A stretch of DNA of 64,000 nucleotides from Wyeomyia smithii (lineage: Eukaryota > Arthropoda > Insecta > Diptera > Culicidae). Below, piece after piece: positions 34,726 to 44,579 of this stretch. Within the stretch, counting starts at the first letter, position 1; each line of letters opens with the position of its first letter. The position numbers and the translations under genes were made by a program. The notes below the pieces were generated by a model. That model saw only the letters and a program-made list of their open reading frames with translations. It did no database searches and was not told the DNA's origin. The stretch spans positions 38,421,006 to 38,485,005 of the forward strand of contig NC_073694.1 in assembly GCF_029784165.1 (NCBI RefSeq). Reading direction: 5' to 3'.

Positions 34726-34806
34726 AGTTTAAGACGACAACGGTATACCTATCAAATGTTCTTTATTTCAAACAAATAATAATATTACCATGTTATATGT
34801 ACAGTA

Positions 34807-36151
34807 GGGTGTCCCAAAAAAAATCGATGTTGAAAGAGTCAAGATGCTCAGCCCTAAATTGAAAAATAATGTTATTTATAGCATTTTTGTAGAACATTCC
34901 GACTTTCTAAAAAATTGTTTTCAGGTTGCCCAAACGAGATTTATGAAAAAATGACTTTTAGCTACAAACTCACTCTTTTGCACTTTTTTCAATTCTGTTC
35001 GATTCCTAAATTTTTCCATATATTTTTTTATTTTTGTGATGTTTTGTGAGTGTTTAGATAAAACCCTTCAAAACACAAATAAAAAAAATTTTGTTCAAGA
35101 ACTGAAATTTTGATTGCAAAGCGGGATTCACGACGAAAATTTACATGAAAAAAGAACTTGATATCTTATCGGGGAACTGAAATATTTGTATTTTTCTATG
35201 TGATGGAAAACTTTGTATTTTAAAAAATATGTTAAATAACTGTTTTATTTTGGGAGATAAAACATAACAGTGTTCAGAAAACAAATGCATTTTTGGATGG
35301 GTGATAACTTAGTAGTTGGTTTAAAAATTCGGAAAAATCTGCAAAAAAGTTAGAATGAAAATTGTGATTTTTAGTGCCTTCTAAGATGACTTAAAACTTT
35401 GTCGAAGGCACCTTGCGTCTATCTTATTCTGTTTAAAAAGTAAATTTTCTATCTCACTGATTGGTGGATTGATCATCCATTTATCTACATCAAAAGATGC
35501 ATTTTTGAATATACTGCAACTTCTCCGAACATACCTTATGGCTATAATCAACATTTGAATCACTATTCAATTATTCGCACAAAAACGGTGAAATAAAATA
35601 CTGTGCGATGGAGATATTGAGCTTTAGTGGCATTTTTAAGAAAACGTATAGTTTTCCATCACATGTAAATACGCCAATATCTCAGCCCCCCGATAAGATA
35701 TCAAGGATCTTTTTTCAGGTAAATTTTCGTCTTGAATCTTGCGTTGCAGTGAAAATCTAAGTTTTTGTTCAAAACAATTTTTTATATGTGTTTTGAAGGG
35801 TTTTATCTGCAAGTTATGAGAAAAATTAACTTTTTTGTGATGTTCAATGGGCTCTGTGAGTCAAATAATTGAATGCAATGCTGAACCAGACCATACAAAA
35901 TGTTCAAAAACAACCCTACAAAAATAAAAGAATATATGGAAAAGTTTAGAGATCGAACAGATTTGAAAAAAGTGCAGAAGAGTGGCTTTGTAGCTTGAAA
36001 AAGTCATATTTTCATGAATCACGTTTGGGCAACCTGAAAACGATTTTTTAGAAAGTCGAAATGTTCTACAAAAATGCTGTAAATAACATTATCTTCAAAT
36101 TTAGGGCTGAGCACCTTGACTTTTTCAACATTGATTTTTTTTGGGACAGCC
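34807..36151. mobile_element. Long-armed foldback element, 1345 bp, TA-flanked
   Basis: Ends GGGTGTCCCAAAAAAAATCG and TTTTTTTGGGACAGCC with TA outside both (34805-34806, 36152-36153). Arms of about 400-500 bp are inverted copies of each other: for example GGTTGCCCAAACGAG at 34923 against the reverse at 36005, and GATATCTTATCGGGG at 35160 against CCCCGATAAGATATC at 35688. About 430 bases lie between arms. No transposase is encoded. A solo end of the same family is at 8265. Confidence 0.85.
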
Positions 36152-36153
36152 TA

Positions 36154-37059
36154 ATGTACACATACAGCTTTATGTATTATGCCCAAAAATCTGTTTTACT
36201 GAATTCTGTTTCTACAATGTCCGTATTTCTATCAAAATTCTAACGGATACATTGGGAAAATAGCAAAAGGTAAAATTGTTAGAAGCTTGACGGAACGTTC
36301 TGAAAATAAGTTTATTATATTAGCTAGGTATAGCGTTGTACTAATCTTCAACCAAGCAACACATGCAAAAAGACCCAGGTGCCAAACATGAACAAATTGA
36401 AATCGGTTATTCTGATTCAAAATGATTCGGGAAGTGTATTATTTTTACAATTAAAAAGAGTACTCATCAATTTTGATGACTACCTGTACCCTATTCAGAA
36501 TTCAGATGGACTTTATTATGTAGAGGTCCAAGTCATCAACACAGAGAATTTTCTCATGACCTGCTATTGTTGAGTGAAAAATTGTTTCTGTAATTAACAA
36601 AAAAAAAAAACAACTTTAGAAAGTCCAGTATTAAAAATGTTGTTTAAGAATTAGCAAAAACAACAGACTCATTATAACCCCAATTCACTTAACTTTGATC
36701 AAGCATCTGGTAAGATGAAATTAGAAGATTGGATTGCAAAGCCACGACCGCAAGCTTGACGTAGTGCTACATATTGCTGTTTGTTACATTGCTTGCATTA
36801 TTGCATTCGAATGTAATCGCAAAGGATATGTTCGAAGCAAACTTTTTTTAAATAATTCTGTAAATGATAATTAATAAGACTACGATGGACAATCTTATGT
36901 TAGTATCGATTGCAGAATAATCATATTATTTCCCAGCAACTCGACGCACACGACGCAGAAACGTCTCGTAAAACGGTCTATATAAATGATTTAATTGAAT
37001 TAAACGTTTTATCTTGAGGAATAAATAATAAAAAAGAATTATGACTTATATTTTGAATG
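36154..37059. other. No gene recognised
   Basis: AT-rich spacer. Confidence 0.4.
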
Positions 37060-37195
37060 AAGTGGTATCGCACAACGATACATTTAGGTATCGATACGTT
37101 AGCCTCGATACTATCGGAATATCAGTACTTGCTCTCGATACAGGTATCGATCCTAAGTATCGATGTTTAATGGTATCGCAACGTCCCTACCCATA
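37060..37195. repeat. Cluster of TATCGAT/GTATCG motifs
   Basis: Within about 120 bases the words TATCGAT, ATCGATAC or GTATCG recur at least seven times on both strands, bounded by GTGGTATCGCACAACG and TGGTATCGCAACG. This looks like a small element built of inverted TATCGATA units; hAT-type ends sometimes contain such words. Confidence 0.5.
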
Positions 37196-37332
37196 CAAAA
37201 CCTAAAAAAAAATTTCCGGAATTAGGTTCGAAATCGATATTTTGCAGAAGCTAGAATGCCTACAGACCAAGAATCAAGCATAGGTTGCAAAGAATTTGCA
37301 TGTTTCAGTACATCGTGAGGTAGGAGAAGTTA

Positions 37333-37557
37333 TCTCCCAGCTGGTCTCGAGGTACGATGCTGGCCTAACAAGCCAGTCGTCGTAGGTTCGAGTCTCGGCT
37401 CGGGAGAAACTGTGTTAGTGTCAGTAGGATCGTAGCGGTAGCCCCGCGATTGTCCTGTACAACTCAACAGTTGGCTGCGAAGTCTGTGTAAATAAACAGA
37501 AAGTCGAGTTCCGATACGGAATGTAGCACCAAGGCTTTGCTTTGAGGTAGGCGAAGT
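37333..37557 (+). mobile_element. tRNA-derived SINE, family A, copy 1 (best preserved)
   Basis: The tRNA-related head runs 37333-37408, with box A-like AGCTGGTCTCGAGGTACGA and box B GGTTCGAGTCTCGG at 37385-37398. A tRNA-unrelated body follows, ending in GCACCAAGGCTTTGCTTTGA. Two further copies in the window share the whole arrangement. Confidence 0.85.
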
Positions 37558-37559
37558 TG

Positions 37560-38533
37560 GGGTTTAACATTTGATAAATCCAAAAAAAAATTTTCGATCA
37601 TCTTTACCAACCTACAAAATGCAGGAGCTCTCAAATATTAATGATATTATGCATGAAATCTCTTCAATATGAGTTAAATTAAAGGGAAAAAACTTCGATA
37701 GCTGAGTATATCCTACTATACCACGATTGAGCACAACGTTTCACACAGATAAAAAAAAAACAATTTTTCACTAATTCCAAACATTTGAAAAAGTGATTTA
37801 CCAGTGAGTACCCTCTGTATACTCTTCTCAAATTTGAAGATGCCAGTCTCAGCAATTCAAAAAACCCAACTTTAGCTGCCGCTTTCTGCCGCTTCAAAAG
37901 AAATTTGATTTTTGGTACAGCATGTTTTTAAGTATAAATCATGCGTTTCGCGGCAGCTTTCTGTGACGACATCACGTTTTAACAAATTCGTAAAGCGCAC
38001 AGCCAAAAGTCCAACAGAATTGAAACGATGCAAGATGTATTGAAAGGTATGTTGGTTATATCTTACCCCTTTTTTGTCCAGTTTAAGAACAAACTACGAT
38101 TCAACTGATATCCGCAAAACAAAAAAGCGGTTGTGAAACTCCTTTACGTTGAAAATGATATGGAAGACGATTAATAAATGTTTCTGTAATGTATTCAAAT
38201 TCAATCAATTTTGTTATATATCAAGAGTCATGATCAATACGTTTGGAATGTGTATGTGTATGCGTGTGAAATAAGTGACTTAAACCTTTTTATGCATGAC
38301 CCAAACAATTAAACGATCCTAACAACTGATCTAAGAACACAAAATTGGTTAGACTTGAACTTGAGTAGCAAAAAGTATTTCACTTTCAAAATTGAGCGAT
38401 CTAGAACAAACAGCAATCCAGGCATGTTGTAAATGAATTGAAATCCTGCCAAAAAAATCGCCTGAAAATGCCAAAACTTCTTGTCTTGACATCAAGAAGA
38501 AAGAAATTATATAAACAAAGATTTCTAGCTAGT
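37560..38533. other. No gene recognised
   Basis: AT-rich, with an 11-base A run near 37750. Confidence 0.4.
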
Positions 38534-38767
38534 AAAAAGTCCTCTAGTTCAAAACATGATGTGCAACAGTGCGTCTTGAACTGTCCTACAGATCAGACGT
38601 TTTTTCGGTTGCTTGTGGACTGGTCTTTGACTGCCTATAGCTTCAAAGTTTGTGTTTTGTCAGTGTGTCTTTTATAGACTACCTGAAAGTTATTTCCCAT
38701 CAGTCTTTCTCAAGACTACCTACTTTTGAATTTAACATTTGTTTTAACTTTTTTCGTATCACCTGAA

Positions 38768-40090
38768 ATGGCTGGACGGAAAAAGAAACCTCGCATCGCT
38801 GCGGGGAGGAAAAGAGAGGCATCTCTTTCTGACACTTCGAGTGTCTGTAGTGACAATCCTTTTGATATTTTGCCTGAACAAGAAGCTGGTGAAATGGAAG
38901 TTACCAATAATGAAACTATACAAAATATAAAATCTTTAAAAAAGGAGAAAGTTCCACCTATTATGGTAACTATTTCTTCTGAATTTAATATATTCAAAAA
39001 GGAACTTTCAACGTTTGTTTCTGACGTTAAAGTTACCTATCAAATTGGCCGTAGAGGTGAATGCCGCTTATTAGCCGACTCAGTAAAGGGTCGCGATCGT
39101 CTTGTTCAGTATTTAACTGACAAGATGTACAAATTTTTTACATATGACACCAAGAACGCCAAGCCGTTCAAGGTTATCTTGAAAGGTCTCACCAACGATC
39201 AAACCGTTGATGAGATCAAACTTACTTTAACAGAATTACTTGGCATAGCCCCTACCCAAGTAATTCTAATGAAACAAAAATCACGAGGCGAAAACAGTCA
39301 GAGAACTGGAATTTCCCTTGTTAATTATTTAATTCATTTTAACCGCAATGAGGTTAACAACTTAAAATTTTTTGAAAAAGCACATGCTTTGTATAATGTG
39401 CGTGTAAAGTGGGAAATTTATAGGAAGTATGGCGGAGGTGAAAAGCATATCACCCAATGCCGTACTTGCCAACGTTATGGCCATGGTTCCAAAGTCTGTA
39501 ACATGGACCAAAAATGTCTTAATTGTGGAGACTCTTTTCACAAAAAGGACACATGTCCTGTGAAAGAGAGTAAAAATTTTCGCTGTGCGAATTGTAACGG
39601 CAACCATATGTCAAATTTTTATCAATGCCCAGTCCGTTTAGCAATTGTTAAGGCAAGGCAAGGTAAACAAAATTCAATTTCTCAATTAAAACCAACTTCA
39701 AAACAAAATTCTCCAAGCGTACCAGTGACGCATAGTTTACCTACTCCTTTGCATACCCGTTTAACTTATGCACAGGTTACAGTTAGTTCGAACATTATAC
39801 CGCCTAGTGTTGGTAGTTCGAAAATGATCGTTAATATGGGTAAGCAAAACACGCTAGAAAATAATTGTACACCTATTACTCGGGCTAATATTGCTGCCGA
39901 AAATATTTTTTCTAATGTCAACTGCCTGGGGCCTATTACGGCAGGTAAACTTTCTTTTTTGCAACAGGCAATGTTCGATCTTATGAACGCCATGTTGCAG
40001 GCAAAATCAATGTTTGAAGCCATTCAAATAGGCACAAATTTTACTATTAAAATTGTTTCTAATTTAAAATTTAGCAATGATTTTAAATAA
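38768..40090 (+). CDS. ORF1 of copy 2: gag-like zinc-knuckle protein, 440 aa
   Basis: The element's RNA-binding protein, expected to coat its transcript. I chose the ATG at 38768 (M-A-G-R-K-K-K-P); an open stretch of 14 codons upstream has no ATG. The basic N-terminus is followed by a central region (about 85-225) typical of Jockey-type ORF1, and then three cysteine motifs: C-x2-C-x4-H-x4-C at 231-244, C-x2-C-x4-H-x4-C at 250-263, and C-x2-C-x3-H-x6-C at 273-287. The C-terminal third is Ser/Thr/Pro-rich and then Ala/Met-rich. It ends in ATGATTTTAAATAA, where its stop overlaps the ORF2 start. Confidence 0.93.
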   Translation: MAGRKKKPRIAAGRKREASLSDTSSVCSDNPFDILPEQEAGEMEVTNNETIQNIKSLKKEKVPPIMVTISSEFNIFKKELSTFVSDVKVTYQIGRRGECRLLADSVKGRDRLVQYLTDKMYKFFTYDTKNAKPFKVILKGLTNDQTVDEIKLTLTELLGIAPTQVILMKQKSRGENSQRTGISLVNYLIHFNRNEVNNLKFFEKAHALYNVRVKWEIYRKYGGGEKHITQCRTCQRYGHGSKVCNMDQKCLNCGDSFHKKDTCPVKESKNFRCANCNGNHMSNFYQCPVRLAIVKARQGKQNSISQLKPTSKQNSPSVPVTHSLPTPLHTRLTYAQVTVSSNIIPPSVGSSKMIVNMGKQNTLENNCTPITRANIAAENIFSNVNCLGPITAGKLSFLQQAMFDLMNAMLQAKSMFEAIQIGTNFTIKIVSNLKFSNDFK

Positions 40091-42737
40091 AACAATTAAA
40101 ATATTAAATTGGAATGCTCGCTCATTGAAGGCCAATGAGAATGAGCTTTTTAATTTTTTAACAGTAAATAATGTGCATATTGCAATTATTACTGAAACAT
40201 TTTTGAAACCTAACATAAAATTAAAATATGATCCCAATTACGTGGTTCATAGATATGATAGGATTCAGGGTTCCGGCGGTGGAGTTGCAATTGTTATTCA
40301 TCGCCGAATCAAACATCGTGCTCTTCCCCATCTTGAGACGAAAGTTATTGAAACTTTGGGAATTGAAGTTCAAACTGAACTTGGGATTTTATTTATTGCC
40401 GCAGCATATTTACCATTTCAATGCACACGCGAGCTCAAAAATTATTTTAAAGGTGATTTACAAAAACTTACCAGAAATCGTTCGAAATTTTTCATAATCG
40501 GCGATTTTAACGCTAAACATCGTTCATGGAATAATTCTCAAAGTAATTCCAATGGCAAAATTTTATTCAATGATTGTTCTTCAGGATACTATTCTATTTT
40601 GTCTCCGAATAGTCCTACATGCTTTTCTTCTGTAAGAAACCCTTCAACAATTGATTTGGTGCTGACAGATCAAAGTCATGTATGTAGTGATTTGATCACA
40701 CATGCTGACTTTGATTCTGACCATCTTCCTATAACTTTTTCTTTATCACATGAATCAGTTTTAAACCCTATGAGCTCTGTTTTTAATTATAACAAAGCTA
40801 ATTGGGAAAGATACAAAAATTATATTGAGAGAAATTTCAATAATGAGCTTGATTTGCAAAACGAAGTGAATATTGATTCCGCTTTGGAAGCATTAAAATG
40901 TGCAATTGTTGATGCCAGGAATTATTCTGTTCCAAAGGCTCAAGTGAAATTTGATTCACCAATAATTGACGAAAATCTTCAACTTCTAATTCGTTTGAAA
41001 AATGTCCACAGACGTCAAGATCAACGTTCTCGTGACCCTGTTTTTAAAACTATTTATAAAGATTTACAGAAAGAGATTAAACATAGATTTACTCTTCTGA
41101 GAAATCAAAATTTTGAGACTAAAGTTGGAAAATTGAAACCATATTCAAAACCATTTTGGAAGCTGTCGAAGATTCTTAAGAAACCTTCAAAGCCTGTTCC
41201 AGTTTTAAAAGATGGTGAACGTTTTCTTGTATCCAATGAACAAAAGGCTCAAAGCCTTGCTCAGCAGTTTGAGAGTGTTCATAACTCAAATTTGAATTTT
41301 GTGAGTCCAATTGAAAATGAAGTCACACGTCAATTTGATTTAATTTCTTCCCAGAATTTTTTACCTGCAGAAATAATTGAAACTAACTTGAATGAGATTA
41401 AATCAATTATTAAAAATTTCAAAAATATGAAAGCACCTGGTGACGATGGAATCTTTAATATACTAATCAAACATCTCCCTGAGAGCACAATGGAATTTTT
41501 AGTGAAAATTTTCAATTGCTGCTTCAAAATTACATATTTTCCCAAATTATGGAAAAATGCAAAAATTACTCCCATTTTAAAACCGGATAAGAACCCAGCT
41601 GAAGTTTCAAGTTATCGACCAATCAGTTTGCTTTCTTCAATAAGTAAACTGTTTGAGAGAATTATTCTTAACAGAATGATGTCACACATCAACAAAAATT
41701 CAATTTTTGCAAATGAACAGTTTGGATTTCGCCATGGGCATTCCAGAACTCATCAATTGCTCAGAGTTACTAATATGATACGAGCTAACAAATCTGAAGG
41801 TTATTCCACTGGAGCTGCTCTTTTAGACATAGAAAAAGCATTTGACAGTGTTTGGCATAAAGGTTTGATTGCGAAATTGCAAACTTTTAATTTTCCAATT
41901 TTCCTAATCAAAATTTTAAAAAATTATCTTACTGATCGAACTCTGCAGGTTGTCTATCAGAATTTAAAATCTGATAGATTTCCTGTCAGAGCAGGTGTAC
42001 CTCAAGGTTCAGTCTTGGGGCCAGTCCTGTACAACATATTCACTTCAGATCTTCCTGATTTGCCTCCAGGATGCACAAAGTCATTGTTCTGCGATGACAC
42101 AAGCATTTCCGTAAAAGGAAAAAGTCTTCGTGTCATATGCAGTCGATTGCAGAAAAGTTTAGATATTTTTTCTTCCTACTTGCAAAAGTGGAAAATCTCT
42201 CCCAATGTTTCTAAAACTCAAATGATAATTTTTCCGCATAAGCCTAGGGCTTCTTTCCTCAAGCCAAACAATAATCACGTTGTCAAGATGAATGGGGTTA
42301 TTTTAAGTTGGTCCGACAAGGTTAAGTACTTGGGACTAATTTATGATAAAAAACTTATTTTCAAAGAGCACATTGAGAGTATACAAGCCAAGTGCATCAA
42401 ATATACGAGATGTTTATATCCTCTCATTAACAGGAATTCTAAACTTTGTTTAAAGAACAAACTTTTGATTTACAAACAAATTTTTAGACCAGCAATGCTT
42501 TATGCTGTACCGATCTGGTCAAGTTGCTGTTCAACAAGGAAGAAAACGCTCCAAAGGATTCAGAATAAAATTCTGAAAATGATTTTGAAGCGTCCTCCTT
42601 GGTTTGGTACACTCGAATTACATAGACTTACTGGTGTTGAACCATTAGAAGCTATGTCGAATAAAATTATTAACAATTTTCGACAAAAATCGTTGCAATC
42701 CTCAATTGCTACGATAAGCTCTCTTTATAGCCAATAA
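40077..42737 (+). CDS. ORF2 of copy 2: endonuclease / reverse transcriptase, 886 aa
   Basis: Same domain order as the copy 1 protein, with endonuclease residues Glu40, G-D-F-N (142-145) and S-D-H (214-216), and reverse transcriptase F-C-D-D at 671-674. Compared with copy 1, I count about 14 substitutions, for example Gly211 to Asp, Ile493 to Lys, Glu540 to Lys, Thr557 to Arg and Ser630 to Leu. None removes a motif I recognise as catalytic, although Thr557 lies in the conserved G-H-S-T-T-H block. The ATG overlaps ORF1 by 14 bases in a different frame, implying re-initiation or a similar coupled start. Confidence 0.95.
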   Translation: MILNKTIKILNWNARSLKANENELFNFLTVNNVHIAIITETFLKPNIKLKYDPNYVVHRYDRIQGSGGGVAIVIHRRIKHRALPHLETKVIETLGIEVQTELGILFIAAAYLPFQCTRELKNYFKGDLQKLTRNRSKFFIIGDFNAKHRSWNNSQSNSNGKILFNDCSSGYYSILSPNSPTCFSSVRNPSTIDLVLTDQSHVCSDLITHADFDSDHLPITFSLSHESVLNPMSSVFNYNKANWERYKNYIERNFNNELDLQNEVNIDSALEALKCAIVDARNYSVPKAQVKFDSPIIDENLQLLIRLKNVHRRQDQRSRDPVFKTIYKDLQKEIKHRFTLLRNQNFETKVGKLKPYSKPFWKLSKILKKPSKPVPVLKDGERFLVSNEQKAQSLAQQFESVHNSNLNFVSPIENEVTRQFDLISSQNFLPAEIIETNLNEIKSIIKNFKNMKAPGDDGIFNILIKHLPESTMEFLVKIFNCCFKITYFPKLWKNAKITPILKPDKNPAEVSSYRPISLLSSISKLFERIILNRMMSHINKNSIFANEQFGFRHGHSRTHQLLRVTNMIRANKSEGYSTGAALLDIEKAFDSVWHKGLIAKLQTFNFPIFLIKILKNYLTDRTLQVVYQNLKSDRFPVRAGVPQGSVLGPVLYNIFTSDLPDLPPGCTKSLFCDDTSISVKGKSLRVICSRLQKSLDIFSSYLQKWKISPNVSKTQMIIFPHKPRASFLKPNNNHVVKMNGVILSWSDKVKYLGLIYDKKLIFKEHIESIQAKCIKYTRCLYPLINRNSKLCLKNKLLIYKQIFRPAMLYAVPIWSSCCSTRKKTLQRIQNKILKMILKRPPWFGTLELHRLTGVEPLEAMSNKIINNFRQKSLQSSIATISSLYSQ

Positions 42738-42972
42738 GTTAGCAATTAAGTTAGTTGTAAGTTTACTTCCCCTTTTCTGACAAGTAGGTTTAAATCCCTA
42801 CGAATGATAAGTCCTAATTGCGAAAGCAAACAAATCCTAACAATTAAAATTACAAATTTCTAACAGTGTTGAGAAGTCACCATTTGTGATTGGACACACA
42901 TACTCATTATTTACTAATATTTATCATAAATACTTAAGCTACTAACAAATCCCCCCTTAAAAAAAAAAGTCC

Positions 42973-43659
42973 GACACGGTTTAAGGTTAGTTGGATGTTA
43001 CTGATGATGTGCAAAATGGTAAATGGTATATAGTTGATCAACTTCGCGTGACACTTGTGACTTCTATAACATGAATCTTGAAAGTTATTAGGCTTATTTT
43101 TTCAAACAAAGTGATTTAGATAAGTATAAACTGATCTAGACCAAACATTGAAGATAGATCACAATCTTTCGAACAACTTTGCCGAAGACACCAATATTCT
43201 ATGATTTGAATTCGAGGAGTTATGGGGTTTTGTTTTGTGAATAATAAAAATAGTTCTATCTCGTTAACAGTCAATCCTACCATATTGATGTTTTCGACAA
43301 CTTAATGTCAATTGATGATATGAACAGCTTTTCTGAAGAAACAAAATGGCTAGCACCATTTATTCAGAAGATAGATGTCAGCGCCGTCTGTAGGAAGAAA
43401 ATTGAATCTATTTGAAAATATTTTTCATGAAGATATTTTTACGCTGTACAACATTGCCAAAGACATGAACACTGTGGAAACAACCTTTTAGAAGTTTTGA
43501 GGTTTTGTCGCACCAACAGACCAATCTGCCCCACTGTGCGACATTGCAATTTCTGATGGCGTATGTAGTTAATTTTTCTGGTAGTTTCCAGTAGGCGTCT
43601 GAATTTGTTTTTCGGTTTCCGGACATCATCTCGATTATGAAATGAACATTTTTCGTATT
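42973..43659. other. No gene recognised
   Basis: The phrase TTTCGAACAACTTTGCCGAAGACACC (43168-43193) and a similar AACATTGCCAAAGACATGAAC near 43448 suggest an old dispersed repeat, present twice. Confidence 0.4.
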
Positions 43660-44560
43660 TTTTTCGCAACCGCAAGTTGCCACTTCGAATTAAAAAATGG
43701 CGTCAGAGGTCGATTTTTGGTCTATGTGCATCGTCTCGATGACAAAATTTTTGGGTGGTATTTTTTGTGGTATTTGATGAATAATAGAAACCGGAAGTCA
43801 CCATTTTGGATTTTAAAACGTCGGAACACTCATATTAGGAAGTGTTCGGTCATCCTTGGTTGTTTTCCAAAAACCGGGAGTCGTCATATTGGATTTCATA
43901 AGTATTTCGATTTTCGACCGTTAGCTATCATTTGATTCCAAAATTAACCATACTTTGTAGTATTTGATCTCTTTCGGTAACCGGAAGTCGCCATCTTGCA
44001 TTTCTAAATAGCATCTGGATTTGTCTCTGGTCTCTTGGCATCATCTCTGTTCTGGAATGACTTTTTTTGGCTGTTTTCCAGCAACCGGAAGTTGCTAGTT
44101 CAAATTTCAAAATGTCGTCTGGGAACGATTTTTGGTCTATGTCCATCATCTTGGTTACAAAAATGCCCACGTTGGATGATATTTGGTCATTTCCAGAAAC
44201 CGGAAGTCGCCATATTAGATTTAAAAATGACGTCTGTATTTGATTTTCAGTCTCTGGATACAATTTTGGTTCCAGAAATGCCCATATTGAATGGTATTCG
44301 GCCATTCGGCAACCGGAGCGGAGGTTGCACCATCTTGATTTTCAAAACGGTGTCTGAAGTTGATTTCCGACCTCTAGTCATCACTCCGATTTCGGGAATC
44401 ATATGTCGTATTCGGCCATTTTGAAGCTGTTTTCCAGAAACCGGAAGACGCCCTTTTGAAATCGAAAATGGCATCTCTTTCCGGTTCGAAAAATACCAAC
44501 GCTGGATCATATATCTTATCATTTTTCCAGCTCTCATTGGTCAAAATCTGTGTTTGAAAC
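43660..44560. repeat. Degenerate tandem array of about 90-130 bp units containing ACCGGAAGT
   Basis: About seven units begin near 43789, 43876, 43979, 44085, 44199, 44311 and 44438 with ACCGGAAGT or a close variant, followed by CGCCATATTGGATTT, then AAAATGGCGTCTG, and a TTTTGGTCTCTGG phrase. Units have drifted. Open frames of 97-129 codons on both strands follow from the repeat and are not genes. Confidence 0.8.
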
Positions 44561-44579
44561 ATGTCTCAACACTTTTCAT

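Larger units (their letters stand above)
38543..42968 (+). mobile_element. Jockey-clade (Juan-like) non-LTR retrotransposon, copy 2, both ORFs open
   Basis: Starts near 38543 with about 23 more 5' bases than copy 1 and ends in a short poly(A) at 42959-42968. AAAAAGTCC occurs at 38534-38542 and again across the 3' junction (42964-42972), a probable target duplication, though it overlaps the poly(A). ORF1 and ORF2 are both uninterrupted and overlap, so this copy looks capable of encoding all its proteins. Confidence 0.92.

Noticed and set aside
37333..37410. Possible tRNA gene
   Set aside because: The same head occurs three times with a shared non-tRNA tail, so it is a SINE family.
43660..44560. 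CRISPR-like or coding interpretation of the ACCGGAAGT array
   Set aside because: Repeats are whole drifted units without unique spacers, and this is animal DNA; the long frames on both strands simply follow the repeat.
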